From Proteus vulgaris (GTDB lineage Bacteria; Pseudomonadota; Gammaproteobacteria; Enterobacterales; Enterobacteriaceae): a stretch of DNA of 64,000 bases. Below the pieces are notes generated by a model. The model was not told where the DNA came from. It saw nothing but the letters and a program-made list of their open reading frames with translations, and searched no databases. Both the position numbers and the translations under genes were made by a program. Every line of letters starts with the position of its first letter. Positions within the stretch are counted from its first letter, which is position 1. Positions 42,259-51,555 of the stretch are shown one piece after another. The stretch is from contig LR590468.1 of the NCBI GenBank assembly GCA_901472505.1, forward strand, positions 3,013,501 to 3,077,500, in the 5' to 3' direction.

Positions 42259-42655
42259 AATAGCACGGGGTGAGCGTAATAATAATCCTGGTAATATTCG
42301 GCATGGTTCACAATGGCAAGGGTTATCTGTAGAACAAACAGATAAAGATTTTTGCCAATTTATTTCGCCCGAATATGGAATACGAGCTATCTACAAATTA
42401 TTACAAACCTATCAAAAAAAATATGGCTTAAATACGATTAAAACGATTATTCATCGTTATGCTCCGCCTAACGAAAATAATACAATAGGCTATATTAATC
42501 GTGCCTCAAAAGAAATAGGTATTGAAATTGATACTCCTATTAATACCCGATTAAAAAATGTCACTATTCCTTTAGCAATAGCGATTGTTAATATTGAACT
42601 TGGCTATCAACCTTATTCCAAAAAAGTCTTTGATGATGCTTGGTTGCTATTATGA
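42251..42655 (+). CDS. Phage lysis/structural protein with ERNNNPGNIR motif
   Basis: A 134-residue protein with the N-terminal signature GERNNNPGNIRHG, found in phage P5-like structural or lytic transglycosylase-type proteins. It lies between holin and Rz, where lambdoid phages encode their endolysin, so it is probably the endolysin. No other catalytic motif is recognised with certainty. The stop overlaps the Rz start (ATGA). Confidence 0.7.
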   Translation: MAKIARGERNNNPGNIRHGSQWQGLSVEQTDKDFCQFISPEYGIRAIYKLLQTYQKKYGLNTIKTIIHRYAPPNENNTIGYINRASKEIGIEIDTPINTRLKNVTIPLAIAIVNIELGYQPYSKKVFDDAWLLL

Positions 42656-43101
42656 ATTATTTATCAAAAATAATGCTAATAACAATTTTATGTCTAGGTA
42701 TAGGATTGTTTTGGTTAATTGATAAAAATATATCTTTGAAAAATGAATACGATGATATTTATCAATCTCTTATTCAAAAAATTGCAGAGAATAAAGATTA
42801 TCAATTAAGAATTAATCGACTTAATCAACTTGATAATCAACATACACAGGAACTTGTTCATGCGAAAAATGAAATTGGTCGGTTGCGTGATATTAGTGAG
42901 CGTACACCTGAGCGGGTGTACATCAACGCAGAGTGTCCCAAAGCGCCAATTACTTCCTCCTCCAGCTTGGATGATGCAAACGCCGCCAGACCTACTGGCA
43001 CCGCTATCCGAAATTATTGGTTACTCAGAGAACGAATTGCGAAGTCAGAACAGATCATTTTAGGTTTACAGGATTATATTCGCCAAGAGTGTATTAATTG
43101 A
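42652..43101 (+). CDS. Rz-type inner-membrane spanin
   Basis: 149 residues from the ATG at 42652, chosen because it overlaps the previous stop as ATGA. A single N-terminal membrane anchor (residues about 5-23) is followed by a charged periplasmic coiled coil (YDDIYQSLIQKIAENKDYQL and on). This is the Rz (i-spanin) architecture, which disrupts the outer membrane after peptidoglycan is cut. Rz1 is nested within it in another frame. Confidence 0.82.
   Translation: MNYLSKIMLITILCLGIGLFWLIDKNISLKNEYDDIYQSLIQKIAENKDYQLRINRLNQLDNQHTQELVHAKNEIGRLRDISERTPERVYINAECPKAPITSSSSLDDANAARPTGTAIRNYWLLRERIAKSEQIILGLQDYIRQECIN
42860..43063 (+). CDS. Rz1-type outer-membrane spanin lipoprotein, nested in Rz
   Basis: A 67-residue frame lying wholly inside Rz. 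The ATG at 42860 gives MRKMKLVGCVILVSVHLSGC, a lipoprotein signal with lipobox LSGC. The short mature part is proline-rich (LLPPPAWMMQTPPDLL), the mark of o-spanins. The nested arrangement is the classical lambda Rz/Rz1 one. Confidence 0.82.
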   Translation: MRKMKLVGCVILVSVHLSGCTSTQSVPKRQLLPPPAWMMQTPPDLLAPLSEIIGYSENELRSQNRSF

Positions 43102-43180
43102 AAATATTTTTATACGACTGATGAAATAAAAATAACTAATTAATTTTTAAATAAAAGGAGAGTTATATTAAGGAGGTAAA

Positions 43181-43621
43181 ATGAAAGATAATGATATTAA
43201 TATTGCCATTCGTGAACAACTATTAAAACAATTTAACTCAGCAAATATTAGTGTTGAGGTTATTGCTGGTTTTCATCCGGAAAAAAATAAAAGATAGTAA
43301 CCTTTTTATATTTTTCCCAATAAAGGAAGTTGGCCAAGGTTGGCAAAAAATAAATTATAATATTCAAGGTAATAATGCAAATCATAAAGAACAAAAACTG
43401 TTTGAATTAACATTCCAGGTTCAAGGTTTTATTAAACAACATTCAAATTTAACAGCAGGTGATTTAGTTAGAATGACTCGAATGATTATTAACTCGCTGT
43501 CTTTTGTTGAATCAATGAGAAAAATGGGAATTGGTATACAGCGAGCGACCGATATTATAAGCCATTAAGTGGAGATGTTACGGTAACATCGCAAGATATT
43601 TTTAATGGTCAGCTATTTTAA
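43181..43621 (+). pseudogene. Broken phage structural gene, last piece of the prophage
   Basis: Starts MKDNDINIAIREQLLKQF after an AGGAGG site. The frame breaks at the A7 run 43281-43287 and again near 43556. Removing one A and adding one base gives a protein of about 146 residues with FFPIKEVGQGWQKINYNI, LTFQVQGFIKQ and a final PLSGDVTVTSQDIF. It resembles the small tail-connector or neck proteins that follow lysis genes in some prophages, but I cannot name the family surely. It may be an indel-damaged real gene or a decayed one; no phage gene follows. Confidence 0.5.
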
Positions 43622-44010
43622 TTGGCGTGAATCAAAATTTAAATAGCTATAAAACAGCAGGTATCTATTTTTAATATAGATTGAATAATAGAAGTAAAAA
43701 GTAATAGAAAATTATTTTTAACGAAATTGTTTTATCTTATTTTATTATCACTATCAATTCCCATGGGAATATAGTCATTCACCTCTTTCATTAAATTCTC
43801 TTTAATCTAATAGATAATATCAGCAATGACATTATCACTAAACATATTTTAGCGATAATTATAAAAACAGTTCTCTATTTTATAAAATAAATATGATTCA
43901 CAATATACTAATATTACTTAATGAAATTATAATTTAAATTTAAAACAGTAAATAGTCATTATTCTAATTTAATAGAATATAACTATGTTTATTAAATATA
44001 ATGTTAAGAA
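43622..44010. other. AT-rich region after prophage remnant
   Basis: About 390 bases, strongly AT-rich, with no plausible gene or tRNA fragment. I looked for a repeat of the tRNA ends that would mark an attachment site and saw none. Confidence 0.5.
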
Positions 44011-44190
44011 CTAGCTGAAAATAGAAAAAATAAGCGCCATAGGGAAGCTAAGTGGCCAAGTGAGTGCGATTAATAATGCACTGAGAAGGCGCATAGCAAG
44101 ACTGGGATCTTTCGTTAAAAAGAAAGTAATAATAAACGAGATCACAGCTCCAATAAGGTAGCTTATTCCAATAATAGCGATAGCAGACAT
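44011..44190 (-). CDS. GhoT/OrtT-like small membrane toxin
   Basis: A 59-residue protein read by hand: MSAIAIIGISYLIGAVISF, a charged TKDPSLAMR turn, then LLSALLIALTWPLSFPMALIF. Two membrane helices with a short polar link and the RLLSA...TWP.S.P.AL.FS signature match E. coli GhoT and OrtT, membrane-depolarising toxins of 57 residues. No GhoS-like antitoxin gene is next to it, so it resembles the orphan OrtT more. The ribosome site is poor, which fits low basal expression. Confidence 0.75.
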   Translation of the reverse strand: MSAIAIIGISYLIGAVISFIITFFLTKDPSLAMRLLSALLIALTWPLSFPMALIFSIFS

Positions 44191-44887
44191 AACGAATCAT
44201 TCAGTAAATAGACTGTGGCGATTGTACTCCAAAATTGTTAAATAAACAGAGGAATAGGGCAAATTTTTCGATAAATGTCATAAGGAATGTGTGATTTTTA
44301 AACATTCATCTCACTTTTGATCGCTAGTTTTCTTGGGTTTTAATGACACAAGGTAGTAACAAATTTAAAATTATAAAAGTAAAAAATAGTTGTAGTGGAT
44401 TGATTTTAATGGTTATTATTTACAATTTTTATTGTCATTAGACCTTTATCTTAAAAGCTTAAATAAGAGGCCTTGGATTTTTTTTAGTAGTTTTAGTATA
44501 AAAATTAAAATTTTCGAATGCTGATTTTTAAGGCAAGATAAGAATGATTGCGGGGGAAATATGTTGTTCAAAAAGCAAACGCAATAATGATATTAAAAAT
44601 TGGTATCGACAAATGAAAAAATAAATGGAATACAGTTTTATACATATTGTAGATCAATTGGCTTATGGATGGCGCGACTTAATGGAGTTAAGCGTTAGCT
44701 AGGAAGCAATTTAAATCCTCTTTAAAGACAAAAGGGGATTTATTTTTTTATGTCTATTTAAGATAGGGGTTTATAGCGATGGTTATAGTAACATGTTAAC
44801 TTATTGAATGTGACAACCCGTCAATGATATTTATTTTAATAAAAATAAATATTGTTTTGATAAATAGATAAAGAATGTGGTGGTTTT
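44191..44887. other. Gene-poor region with possible short transcript
   Basis: AT-rich. It contains a possible 26-codon frame at 44544-44624 (MIAGEICCSKSKRNND and on) after AAGG, and a hairpin plus T-run at 44713-44749. Together these could be a small RNA or peptide gene. No known family is recognised. Confidence 0.35.
44713..44749 (+). terminator. Intrinsic terminator in gene-poor region
   Basis: AAATCCTCTTT pairs with AAAGGGGATTT (one G-T pair), followed by TATTTTTTT. No long gene precedes it, hinting at a short transcript. Confidence 0.7.
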
Positions 44888-45430
44888 ATGATCCCTTATC
44901 AATCAACTTTGACGTTTTGGTTTGAAGAATGCACTCCAGAGCAATGGTTTAAAAAAGATCTGCAGTTTGATAAAGAAATAAGTCGTAGATTTGGTGAGCT
45001 ATGTTTAAGCGCAAGTCGTGGTGAACTTGCATCATGGCGTGAAACGATAGAAGGGCGCTTAGCGGAAATTATTATTCTTGACCAATTTTCTCGTAATATT
45101 TGGCGTGATACACCAAAAGCCTTTGCACAAGATAATATGGCGCTAATTTTAGCACAAGAAGCCATTCGTTTACCTGAATATCTGACGTTAACACCCGTTA
45201 AACGTAAATTTATGATAATGCCATTTATGCATTCAGAATCACGTAAAATACACCAAGATGCGGTTGTATTATTTTCTCAGCTTAATGATGAAAATACGTA
45301 TCAATATGAACTAAGACACAAAGAAATTATTGATAAATATGGTCGTTATCCTCATCGTAATGAAATCTTAGGCCGGACATCTACGCCAGAAGAATTAGCC
45401 TTTTTACAACAACCGGGCTCTTCATTCTAA
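44888..45430 (+). CDS. DUF924 family protein
   Basis: A 180-residue soluble helical protein with the DUF924 hallmarks LTFWFEECTPEQWF at the start, ILDQFSRNIWRDTPKAFAQD in the middle and FMIMPFMHSE followed by HRNEILGR. The fold is TPR-like and the cellular role is unknown. A monocistronic unit with its own terminator. Confidence 0.88.
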   Translation: MIPYQSTLTFWFEECTPEQWFKKDLQFDKEISRRFGELCLSASRGELASWRETIEGRLAEIIILDQFSRNIWRDTPKAFAQDNMALILAQEAIRLPEYLTLTPVKRKFMIMPFMHSESRKIHQDAVVLFSQLNDENTYQYELRHKEIIDKYGRYPHRNEILGRTSTPEELAFLQQPGSSF

Positions 45431-45432
45431 AA

Positions 45433-45467
45433 AAAATGCATACCTAAAAAGGTATGCATTTTATTTT
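45433..45467. terminator. Terminator between DUF924 gene and dmsC
   Basis: A 13-base perfect stem AAAATGCATACCT with AGGTATGCATTTT, usable in both directions. Confidence 0.92.
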
Positions 45468-45501
45468 GTTACTTATAGATTAATATGTAAGTAAATCAAG
45501 A

Positions 45502-46280
45502 TTACATCGTAATATGCCATAAGTTATAGAAGGCGATACGGCCTGATAACTCGGCAATAATGACCGCTGCAGCACAAGTTACCAGCGTCATTTTTGATGC
45601 TTGAGCTTTTACAGCAGTAAATCCAACGATCACCACGCCTAATGCTAATACTGCTAATTGGAATCCCCAAAATAGTGATTGATCCGCGCTAAGCTCGGGG
45701 CCGGTAAAGCCTAAGAAGCTAACATAGCCGGAGCGTGTAGCAAAAGTAATAATGGCACCGATAATAAAGGACAATGCGCCTAAACGTCTTGCGCCTGTTG
45801 CCATTGCCAGTACGCCACCACCCACTAAGAGGGTCATCCAAAATTGCAGTGTAGTGTAATCAGTATTCCAGTTAGCAATTGTTGGAATATGATAAACTTG
45901 CGGAATTGACCAAACGAATGCTAGACCAAAAAACAACAGTAAACAGATTACAAATTTCACGTAATCCTTTCCATTTTTTCATTATAGTGAGTGCAACAGT
46001 GACAAAAGCAAAACCTGTAAACACACCACTTAGGAACGCTTCGTTACTCATTGGAGAACGGCCAACGCCTAATAGCATATTGAAAAAACGCAGTGGCTGA
46101 CCCACGTGTAATCCACCAATGCCTAAACCCACCAGCATTAGTATCAGCGCGAGGATATTGGCATTACGTAGTTGGTTCTCATCAATTTGACCTAATTTTT
46201 TTACTGATATAAGCAATAAGAAACAGGCCTGCTGCTGAAGAACCTAAAACAGTAAAAAAGACTAGAGGAAGTTCATGCAT
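45502..46280 (-). CDS. dmsC: DMSO reductase membrane anchor subunit (two frame breaks)
   Basis: Menaquinol-oxidising membrane anchor of DMSO reductase. The start ATG at 46280 (MHELPLVFFTVLGSSAAG) is four bases after the dmsB stop. Removing one T from the run at 46196-46202 restores ISKKLGQIDENQLRN, and removing one A from 45928-45933 restores VVFGLAFVWSIPQVYHI. The joined protein of about 258 residues has eight hydrophobic helices and ends LSGRIAFYNLWHITM. Last gene of dmsABC. Confidence 0.85.
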
Positions 46281-46283
46281 GGT

Positions 46284-46905
46284 TTATACCTCCGCCGCAT
46301 TTTGAACTGAGCCAGTTTTATCACCAGAAGGTTTTGCTTCTTTGTGAGCTTTGATAACGATATTGGGATTGGTCAGGCTAGGATCAGGCATAGGTGCGAT
46401 ACCACACTCAGTGCCGTGTTTTGCTCTGATCACTTCAATATCATCAAAATCCAATGCACGTTGAGGACATGATTCAACACAGACCGGTTTCATGCCTTGT
46501 GCTACACGTTCGTAGCAACCATCACATTTAGACATGAGTTTTTTCTTCTTCTCATCGAATTGTGGTGCACCATAAGGACAACGCAATTCACAATAACGGC
46601 AACCAACACAAACATCTTGGTTAACAACCACTAAACCATCTTCTTCACGTTTGTGCATGGCCCCTGTTGGGCAACCTGCTACACAAGTTGGATTAGAACA
46701 ATGGTTACAAGAAATGGATAAATAGTAACTATAGATATTTTGTGTCCAGATCCCGTCTTGTTTCGCCCAGCTACCACCGCCATATTCATAAACACGACGG
46801 AATTTAGGGCCTAAATCTAAATCTTTTTCATCCTTGCAAACTGACTTGACATGTTTTACAGCCAGTGCATTTCGTGGAGTCAAAATAAAAACCATATTGC
46901 TTCAT
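46284..46905 (-). CDS. dmsB: DMSO reductase iron-sulfur subunit (one frame break)
   Basis: Four-cluster ferredoxin-like electron transfer subunit between DmsC and DmsA. The start ATG at 46905 follows AAGGAG and reads MKQYGFYFDSTKCTGCKTCQ. The frame then breaks near 46838-46840; removing one base continues CKDEKDLDLGPKFRRVYEYGGG. Further cysteine groups are CNHCSNPTCVAGC, CVGCRYCELRC and CDGCYERVAQG..CVESC. About 206 residues when repaired, matching the family. Confidence 0.9.
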
Positions 46906-46916
46906 GAGTTAACTCC

Positions 46917-49349
46917 TTATGCACGTTTCACTTCAACAAGGTTTGTATGTTGTGGATTTCCTTTAGCAAACGGCGATGGGTGCCAGCTTGTTAATGTATT
47001 AATACATCCACCGGTATCTACACCTGTTGTATCAAGTGAACGCCATGCACCTTGCGGTACTGCAATCACACCAGGTAATACACGATCAGTCACTTTGACA
47101 AGAATATTTAAGCGACCACGTTCGTTATAAATTTCAGCGATATCGCCTGATTTTAACCCACGTTCTTGTGCATCAATTGGATTTAACCAGAATTGATGAG
47201 GGATAGCTTCACGTAGCATAGCAACGTTATAATAGCTTGAGTGAACGTGACCTTTATCGTGGAAACCTGTCATTTGCAGAGGGAATTTGGTTTTAAGCTT
47301 AAGGTTTTCAACGCCTTCTTCATTCTTACAATATTCTGGGATCGCAGGAATACGGTCACCTTCAGGTAAAATCCAGCCTTCGGTATCTTGCATTAATTTT
47401 TCAGAATAAATTTCAATCTTGCCTGACGCTGTTTTTAATGGATTAGCGATAGGATCTTGACGGAATGCTTCAAGTGCAACGTATTGATTACGATTTGGTA
47501 ATTTACGATCGATAATCCCCATATCATTGGTTTCTGCAAAGGTAGGTAATGCAGGGTTTTTCTCTCGCATTTGGTTATAACAATACTCAATCCACTCTTC
47601 GTAAGTCCGACCTTCTGTAAATTGCGCTTTGGTACCCATTTTTTCTGCGATATCGGTTAAGACATCATAGCAAGGGCGGTTTTCCCAAAGTGGTTTAATC
47701 GCATTTTGTAAGCGGACAACATAGTGGTAAGCGCCACTGGCGTAAGAGTTATTGATAAGGTCGTTGGTTTCAACTGTTGTGACATCTGGCAGTAAAATAT
47801 CCGCATATTTTGCAGAAGGTGTCATGTGGTTATCCCACACTAAAATAAACTCACATTTTGATTCATCTTGCAGTAAATCATGGGTTTTATTCAGGTCAGC
47901 GTGTTGGTTACCAATCACGTTACTGGAATAACACCACATAAATTTAATGCCAGTATCGAGTTTATCTTTATTTCTGACACCTGCATTTTTGCTGGTTAAT
48001 TCTTCACCACGCGCAATGGCTTCAGACCACATGAAAGTGGGGATCAGTGTTTTTACAGGATTAGGTAGAGCGAAGCTTGCAACAGGATAAGCCACGTTCC
48101 CACCCCAACAGCCGGTATTTGTACCAGGACGACCGATATGACCTGACATTAATGGTAACATCATAATCGCACGGCAGGCTTGCTCACCATTTGAAGTACG
48201 TTGGATCCCCCAGCCTTGAGATATCCACGCAGCTCTTGCGCCTCCAATTTCACGTGCTAATTGGATAATACGTGCAACAGAAATACCCGTTAATTTACTT
48301 GCCCATTCTGGGGTTTTTGCAATGCCATCAGGACCATTACCCAAAATGTAATCTTTATAAGAGCCATTTTCAGGTGCTGATGCAGGGAGTGTTTGTTTAT
48401 CCCAACCAACGCAATATTCACGTAAGAAGTCTTCATCGGTGATACCTTCTTGGATCATCACATAGCCTAATGCAGCGACTAATGCCGCATCAGTACCAGG
48501 ATAAATAGGGATCCATTCGGCACCCAGTGTTGTCACACTGTCAGTGCGACGAGGGTCGATGATGATAACTTTACTTTTGCTCTTATCTAACGCATTTAGC
48601 GTTTCATAGAACTGGCCACCACCGGACATACGTGTTTCAGCAAGGTTATGACCAAACATCACAACGAGATCTGAATTCTCAATTTCTGTTAACAGCGATT
48701 CCAGCATATCGCCATAAACGTAAGGGACGATACCTGTTAATTGAGAGTAAGAATAAGTACCGTAGTCACTTAAAAAACCACCTACAGTGCTTAATAAACG
48801 TTTACATGCGGTTCTGCCGTGTAAGTTTGCACCAGTAGAGCCTGTACCGTACTGGTAATAAATTGCTTCATTACCATACTTTTCAATGGTGTATTTTAAT
48901 TTTTCGGCGATGATTGATGTTGCTTCATCCCAAGAAATACGTTCAAATTTACCTTCACCTCGTTTACCCACACGCTTCATTGGGTATTTTAAACGGTCTG
49001 GGTTATACGTTTTCCAACGTACAGAACGACCACGTAGACATGGGCGAATTTGGTGAAGACCAAATGTTGAATCGTCATACATAGTTTCATTAGAAATTCG
49101 ACGAATAACGCCATCTTTCACATGAACTTTTAATGGGCAACGGCTACCACAGTTCACTAAGCATGCACTGTATTTGATAGTTTCTGAAGTCTCATCAGGA
49201 CGAATACCCTGGGGGGTTTGAGCATGAGCAGCGAATGGTAATGAAACCGTTCCTGCAACGGCTGCAGCACCAGAAAGAACGGCTGCAGACTGAATGAATC
49301 CACGCCGACTCATTTCAGTAATAGAAGTGTTATTTTTAATTTTTGACAT
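46917..49349 (-). CDS. dmsA: DMSO reductase catalytic subunit, Tat-exported
   Basis: Molybdopterin-containing catalytic subunit reducing DMSO or related S/N-oxides in anaerobic respiration. The start MSKIKNNTSITEM at 49349 is preferred because AGGG lies eight bases upstream. The Tat signal SRRGFIQ is followed by a hydrophobic stretch ending AAHAQ. The Fe-S motif is CLVNCGSRC, with CLRGRS after it. Other family parts are NPDRLKYPMKRVG, RRTDSVTTLGAEW and SPFAKGNPQHTNLVEV. 810 residues, similar to DmsA and YnfE/F; adjacent dmsB and dmsC favour DmsA. Intact. Confidence 0.92.
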   Translation of the reverse strand: MSKIKNNTSITEMSRRGFIQSAAVLSGAAAVAGTVSLPFAAHAQTPQGIRPDETSETIKYSACLVNCGSRCPLKVHVKDGVIRRISNETMYDDSTFGLHQIRPCLRGRSVRWKTYNPDRLKYPMKRVGKRGEGKFERISWDEATSIIAEKLKYTIEKYGNEAIYYQYGTGSTGANLHGRTACKRLLSTVGGFLSDYGTYSYSQLTGIVPYVYGDMLESLLTEIENSDLVVMFGHNLAETRMSGGGQFYETLNALDKSKSKVIIIDPRRTDSVTTLGAEWIPIYPGTDAALVAALGYVMIQEGITDEDFLREYCVGWDKQTLPASAPENGSYKDYILGNGPDGIAKTPEWASKLTGISVARIIQLAREIGGARAAWISQGWGIQRTSNGEQACRAIMMLPLMSGHIGRPGTNTGCWGGNVAYPVASFALPNPVKTLIPTFMWSEAIARGEELTSKNAGVRNKDKLDTGIKFMWCYSSNVIGNQHADLNKTHDLLQDESKCEFILVWDNHMTPSAKYADILLPDVTTVETNDLINNSYASGAYHYVVRLQNAIKPLWENRPCYDVLTDIAEKMGTKAQFTEGRTYEEWIEYCYNQMREKNPALPTFAETNDMGIIDRKLPNRNQYVALEAFRQDPIANPLKTASGKIEIYSEKLMQDTEGWILPEGDRIPAIPEYCKNEEGVENLKLKTKFPLQMTGFHDKGHVHSSYYNVAMLREAIPHQFWLNPIDAQERGLKSGDIAEIYNERGRLNILVKVTDRVLPGVIAVPQGAWRSLDTTGVDTGGCINTLTSWHPSPFAKGNPQHTNLVEVKRA

Positions 49350-49422
49350 TGACATTACCCTAACATTTTTCACAACAAGTAAAGTTGTATATCTATGTTA
49401 AGTTATAACCCTTCTACCTATA

Positions 49423-49436
49423 ATGATTTATATCAA
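49423..49436 (-). promoter_or_regulatory. FNR-like site upstream of dmsA
   Basis: ATGAT-TTAT-ATCAA matches the FNR consensus TTGAT-N4-ATCAA at nine of ten bases, about 80 bases before the dmsA start. It fits the known anaerobic control of dmsABC. Confidence 0.65.
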
Positions 49437-49654
49437 TATAAAAAATGTTAATAACGTTATCTAAAAAAATAATTATTAAACAAATGGTTACATTTTTTGA
49501 TAAATACCACTTTAGTGGTAAATAAAATATCAAACAAATAGGATTTAGCAATTAATCGGAATATAAAAAATAACATATCGTTTTAAGGTGATTACCAATA
49601 AAACAAGATTGTTAATATGATAACAAAATAAAAAGTTGAAAATATTTGTTAATA

Positions 49655-49686
49655 CAAAAAGCCAAAAGGAGAATGTATCTCCTTTA
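49655..49686 (-). terminator. ybdG terminator
   Basis: Minus-strand AAAGGAGA-TACAT-TCTCCTTTT hairpin followed by GGCTTTTT, about 20 bases after the ybdG stop. Confidence 0.8.
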
Positions 49687-49706
49687 TGACTTTAGATAAA
49701 AATAAT

Positions 49707-50963
49707 TTATTGCAGGTTATTTTCTACAGGTAATCTGAGTGCTCTTACATCATTTCCTGTTGGCGATTGATGCACTCTTAAACCAAATTGAGGCAAAATA
49801 GCAAAAATATGATCAAAAATATCTGATTGGATTGCTTCGTATTGTACCCAAACCGTTGTGTTGGTAAACGCATAAATCTCAATGGGAAGGCCATCAGACG
49901 TTGGTGCTAACTGTCTTACCATAATTGTCATTTGTTTATGTACATTGGGATGATTTTTTAAATAAGCTTCAACATAAGCACGAAAAGTACCAATATTAGT
50001 CATGGCGCGCTGGTTCAATGGGACTTGACTTTCATTGCCTAACGTCGCGTTAAAGTCATTAATTTCACTTTCTTTATTTTTGATATAAGGTGCCAGCAGA
50101 TGTGCTTTTTCTAAATCATCGATTTGCTTTTTATCTAAAAAATGAATGCTATTGATATCAAGTGAGAGGCTCCGTTTAATACGGCGCCCTCCTGATTTTG
50201 TCATTGCTTGCCAGTTTTTAAACGAATCTGAAATAAGTGAATAAGTTGGGATGGTGGTAACGGTGTTATCCCAATTACGAACTTTAACAGTAGTTAAACT
50301 AATATCAATAACTGCACCATCAGCGCCATATTTAGGCATCTCTAACCAATCACCTAGGCTTATCATGTTGTTTGCGGATAACTGAATACCAGCCACCAAT
50401 CCCATAATGGGATCTTTAAACACCAACATTAATACGGCTGTCATTGCCCCTAAACCACTGAGTAAAATTAGGGGGGATTTGCCTATTAGCAGGGAAATAA
50501 TCATTATCCCAATTAGGACAGAAGCAGCAAGTTTTAAACTTTGAAAAATACCTTTTAATGGTAATCGGCCAAAAGAGGACGAATTTCTCATAATCTGCAT
50601 GCAAAGATCCATAATAGAGAAAAGCATCAATAAGCCGAAAATTAAACACCAAACTTGAGCACTGGAGGTAAGAATTTCTTGTGTTTTACCTGCGCCCATC
50701 CAAACAAGTGCTTGAATATTAACAACGATACCTTGGATTAAAAAAGCAAAACGACTAAATAATTTGTTTATTTCTAACGAAAGTTGCCATTTTTGATCAT
50801 ATTGACTGACGGCTTTTGAAATTCGAGGTAAGACTAATTTGTGCAAAATAAAATGAAGAACAAGGGCGACAAGGAAAATAATAGCCAAAACAAGTAATAG
50901 AGAAGCGATTTGAGCGTATTCCTCATTGAATTGACGTATCCATGTAAGCAGTTGCTGCTGCAT
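49707..50963 (-). CDS. ybdG: Mechanosensitive channel YbdG
   Basis: Inner-membrane MscS-family channel (miniconductance type) protecting against hypo-osmotic stress, 418 residues. Five membrane helices are visible. The pore-lining helix [20 protein letters not shown] lies near residues 165-185. The highly conserved [28 protein letters not shown] beta domain follows, then [15 protein letters not shown] at the end. Sequence is very close to E. coli YbdG. Monocistronic. Confidence 0.93.
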   Translation of the reverse strand: MQQQLLTWIRQFNEEYAQIASLLLVLAIIFLVALVLHFILHKLVLPRISKAVSQYDQKWQLSLEINKLFSRFAFLIQGIVVNIQALVWMGAGKTQEILTSSAQVWCLIFGLLMLFSIMDLCMQIMRNSSSFGRLPLKGIFQSLKLAASVLIGIMIISLLIGKSPLILLSGLGAMTAVLMLVFKDPIMGLVAGIQLSANNMISLGDWLEMPKYGADGAVIDISLTTVKVRNWDNTVTTIPTYSLISDSFKNWQAMTKSGGRRIKRSLSLDINSIHFLDKKQIDDLEKAHLLAPYIKNKESEINDFNATLGNESQVPLNQRAMTNIGTFRAYVEAYLKNHPNVHKQMTIMVRQLAPTSDGLPIEIYAFTNTTVWVQYEAIQSDIFDHIFAILPQFGLRVHQSPTGNDVRALRLPVENNLQ

Positions 50964-51093
50964 AAAATATCCTCATAATTAATATGTGTTGTGCATTAAG
51001 AGTACAGAAAAGAGATCTTAGTTCAAGGAGGTGAATTTTTTGTTACGAAAGATGCGCGGAAGAGTGAGGTCAGAAAAAAAAAGTGTATTGAAT

Positions 51094-51142
51094 AAAAGCC
51101 AGAAATAGTCTTTTTGCGATGAGGGTGCTACTTCTGGCTTTT
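51094..51142 (-). terminator. Terminator downstream of the 24-codon ORF
   Basis: AAAAGCCAGAA pairs with TTCTGGCTTTT with a 27-base interior. On the minus strand it ends in TTTTATT. Confidence 0.65.
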
Positions 51143-51166
51143 CTATTTTTATTTTAAATTAAATGC

Positions 51167-51241
51167 TTAAAGCAAGCGAGTTGATGATAATTGTACAACA
51201 ACTTGGTGCAAGTGAGTAATAAAAGAAGTCATTGATTTCAT
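51167..51241 (-). CDS. Possible 24-residue micro-protein
   Basis: ATG AAA TCA start preceded by AGGA at eight bases, giving MKSMTSFITHLHQVVVQL and a short end. A terminator lies about 25 bases after the stop, and CRP- and FNR-like sites lie just upstream. It could instead be a leader peptide or part of a small RNA. No known family is recognised. Confidence 0.35.
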   Translation of the reverse strand: MKSMTSFITHLHQVVVQLSSTRLL

Positions 51242-51263
51242 ATTAAGTATCCTATTAATAAAA

Positions 51264-51279
51264 TGTGATTTGCGTCACA
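51264..51279. promoter_or_regulatory. CRP site
   Basis: TGTGA-TTTGCG-TCACA is a perfect match to the CRP core TGTGA-N6-TCACA. It lies between a divergent micro-ORF and the 540-residue gene. Its centre is only about 30 bases before the micro-ORF start, so it may repress that gene or act rightward. Confidence 0.7.
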
Positions 51280-51293
51280 AATATTTTCTAAGA

Positions 51294-51307
51294 TTGATTT
51301 TAATCAC
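51294..51307. promoter_or_regulatory. FNR-like site
   Basis: TTGAT-TTTA-ATCAC, nine of ten matches to the FNR consensus, 60 bases upstream of the micro-ORF start (class II distance for a start near 51259). Confidence 0.5.
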
Positions 51308-51555
51308 ATTCTCATAACAGTCAATAGCTTTATGCAAAAATATTTTAAATTTTAAATTATTTTTTATATCAAACGCATTTTTTGTCTATCTAATCGTTGC
51401 TATCTTACTCGTAAATTTCTTTATCTTATTGTTTATTAATTGTTTTTATTTTCGTTTGTTAATAATGCTCAGTTGACTTTTTTCTATTGTGATTTTCACT
51501 GAAATTTTTTGCTTTAAGCTCAAAATGGAATCGGAAAAAGAAAGGAAATCACTCA
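51308..51555. other. AT-rich leader of the 540-residue gene
   Basis: About 250 bases of very AT-rich sequence with no frame. The last 15 bases contain AAAGGAAA before the ATG, the likely ribosome site. Confidence 0.4.
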
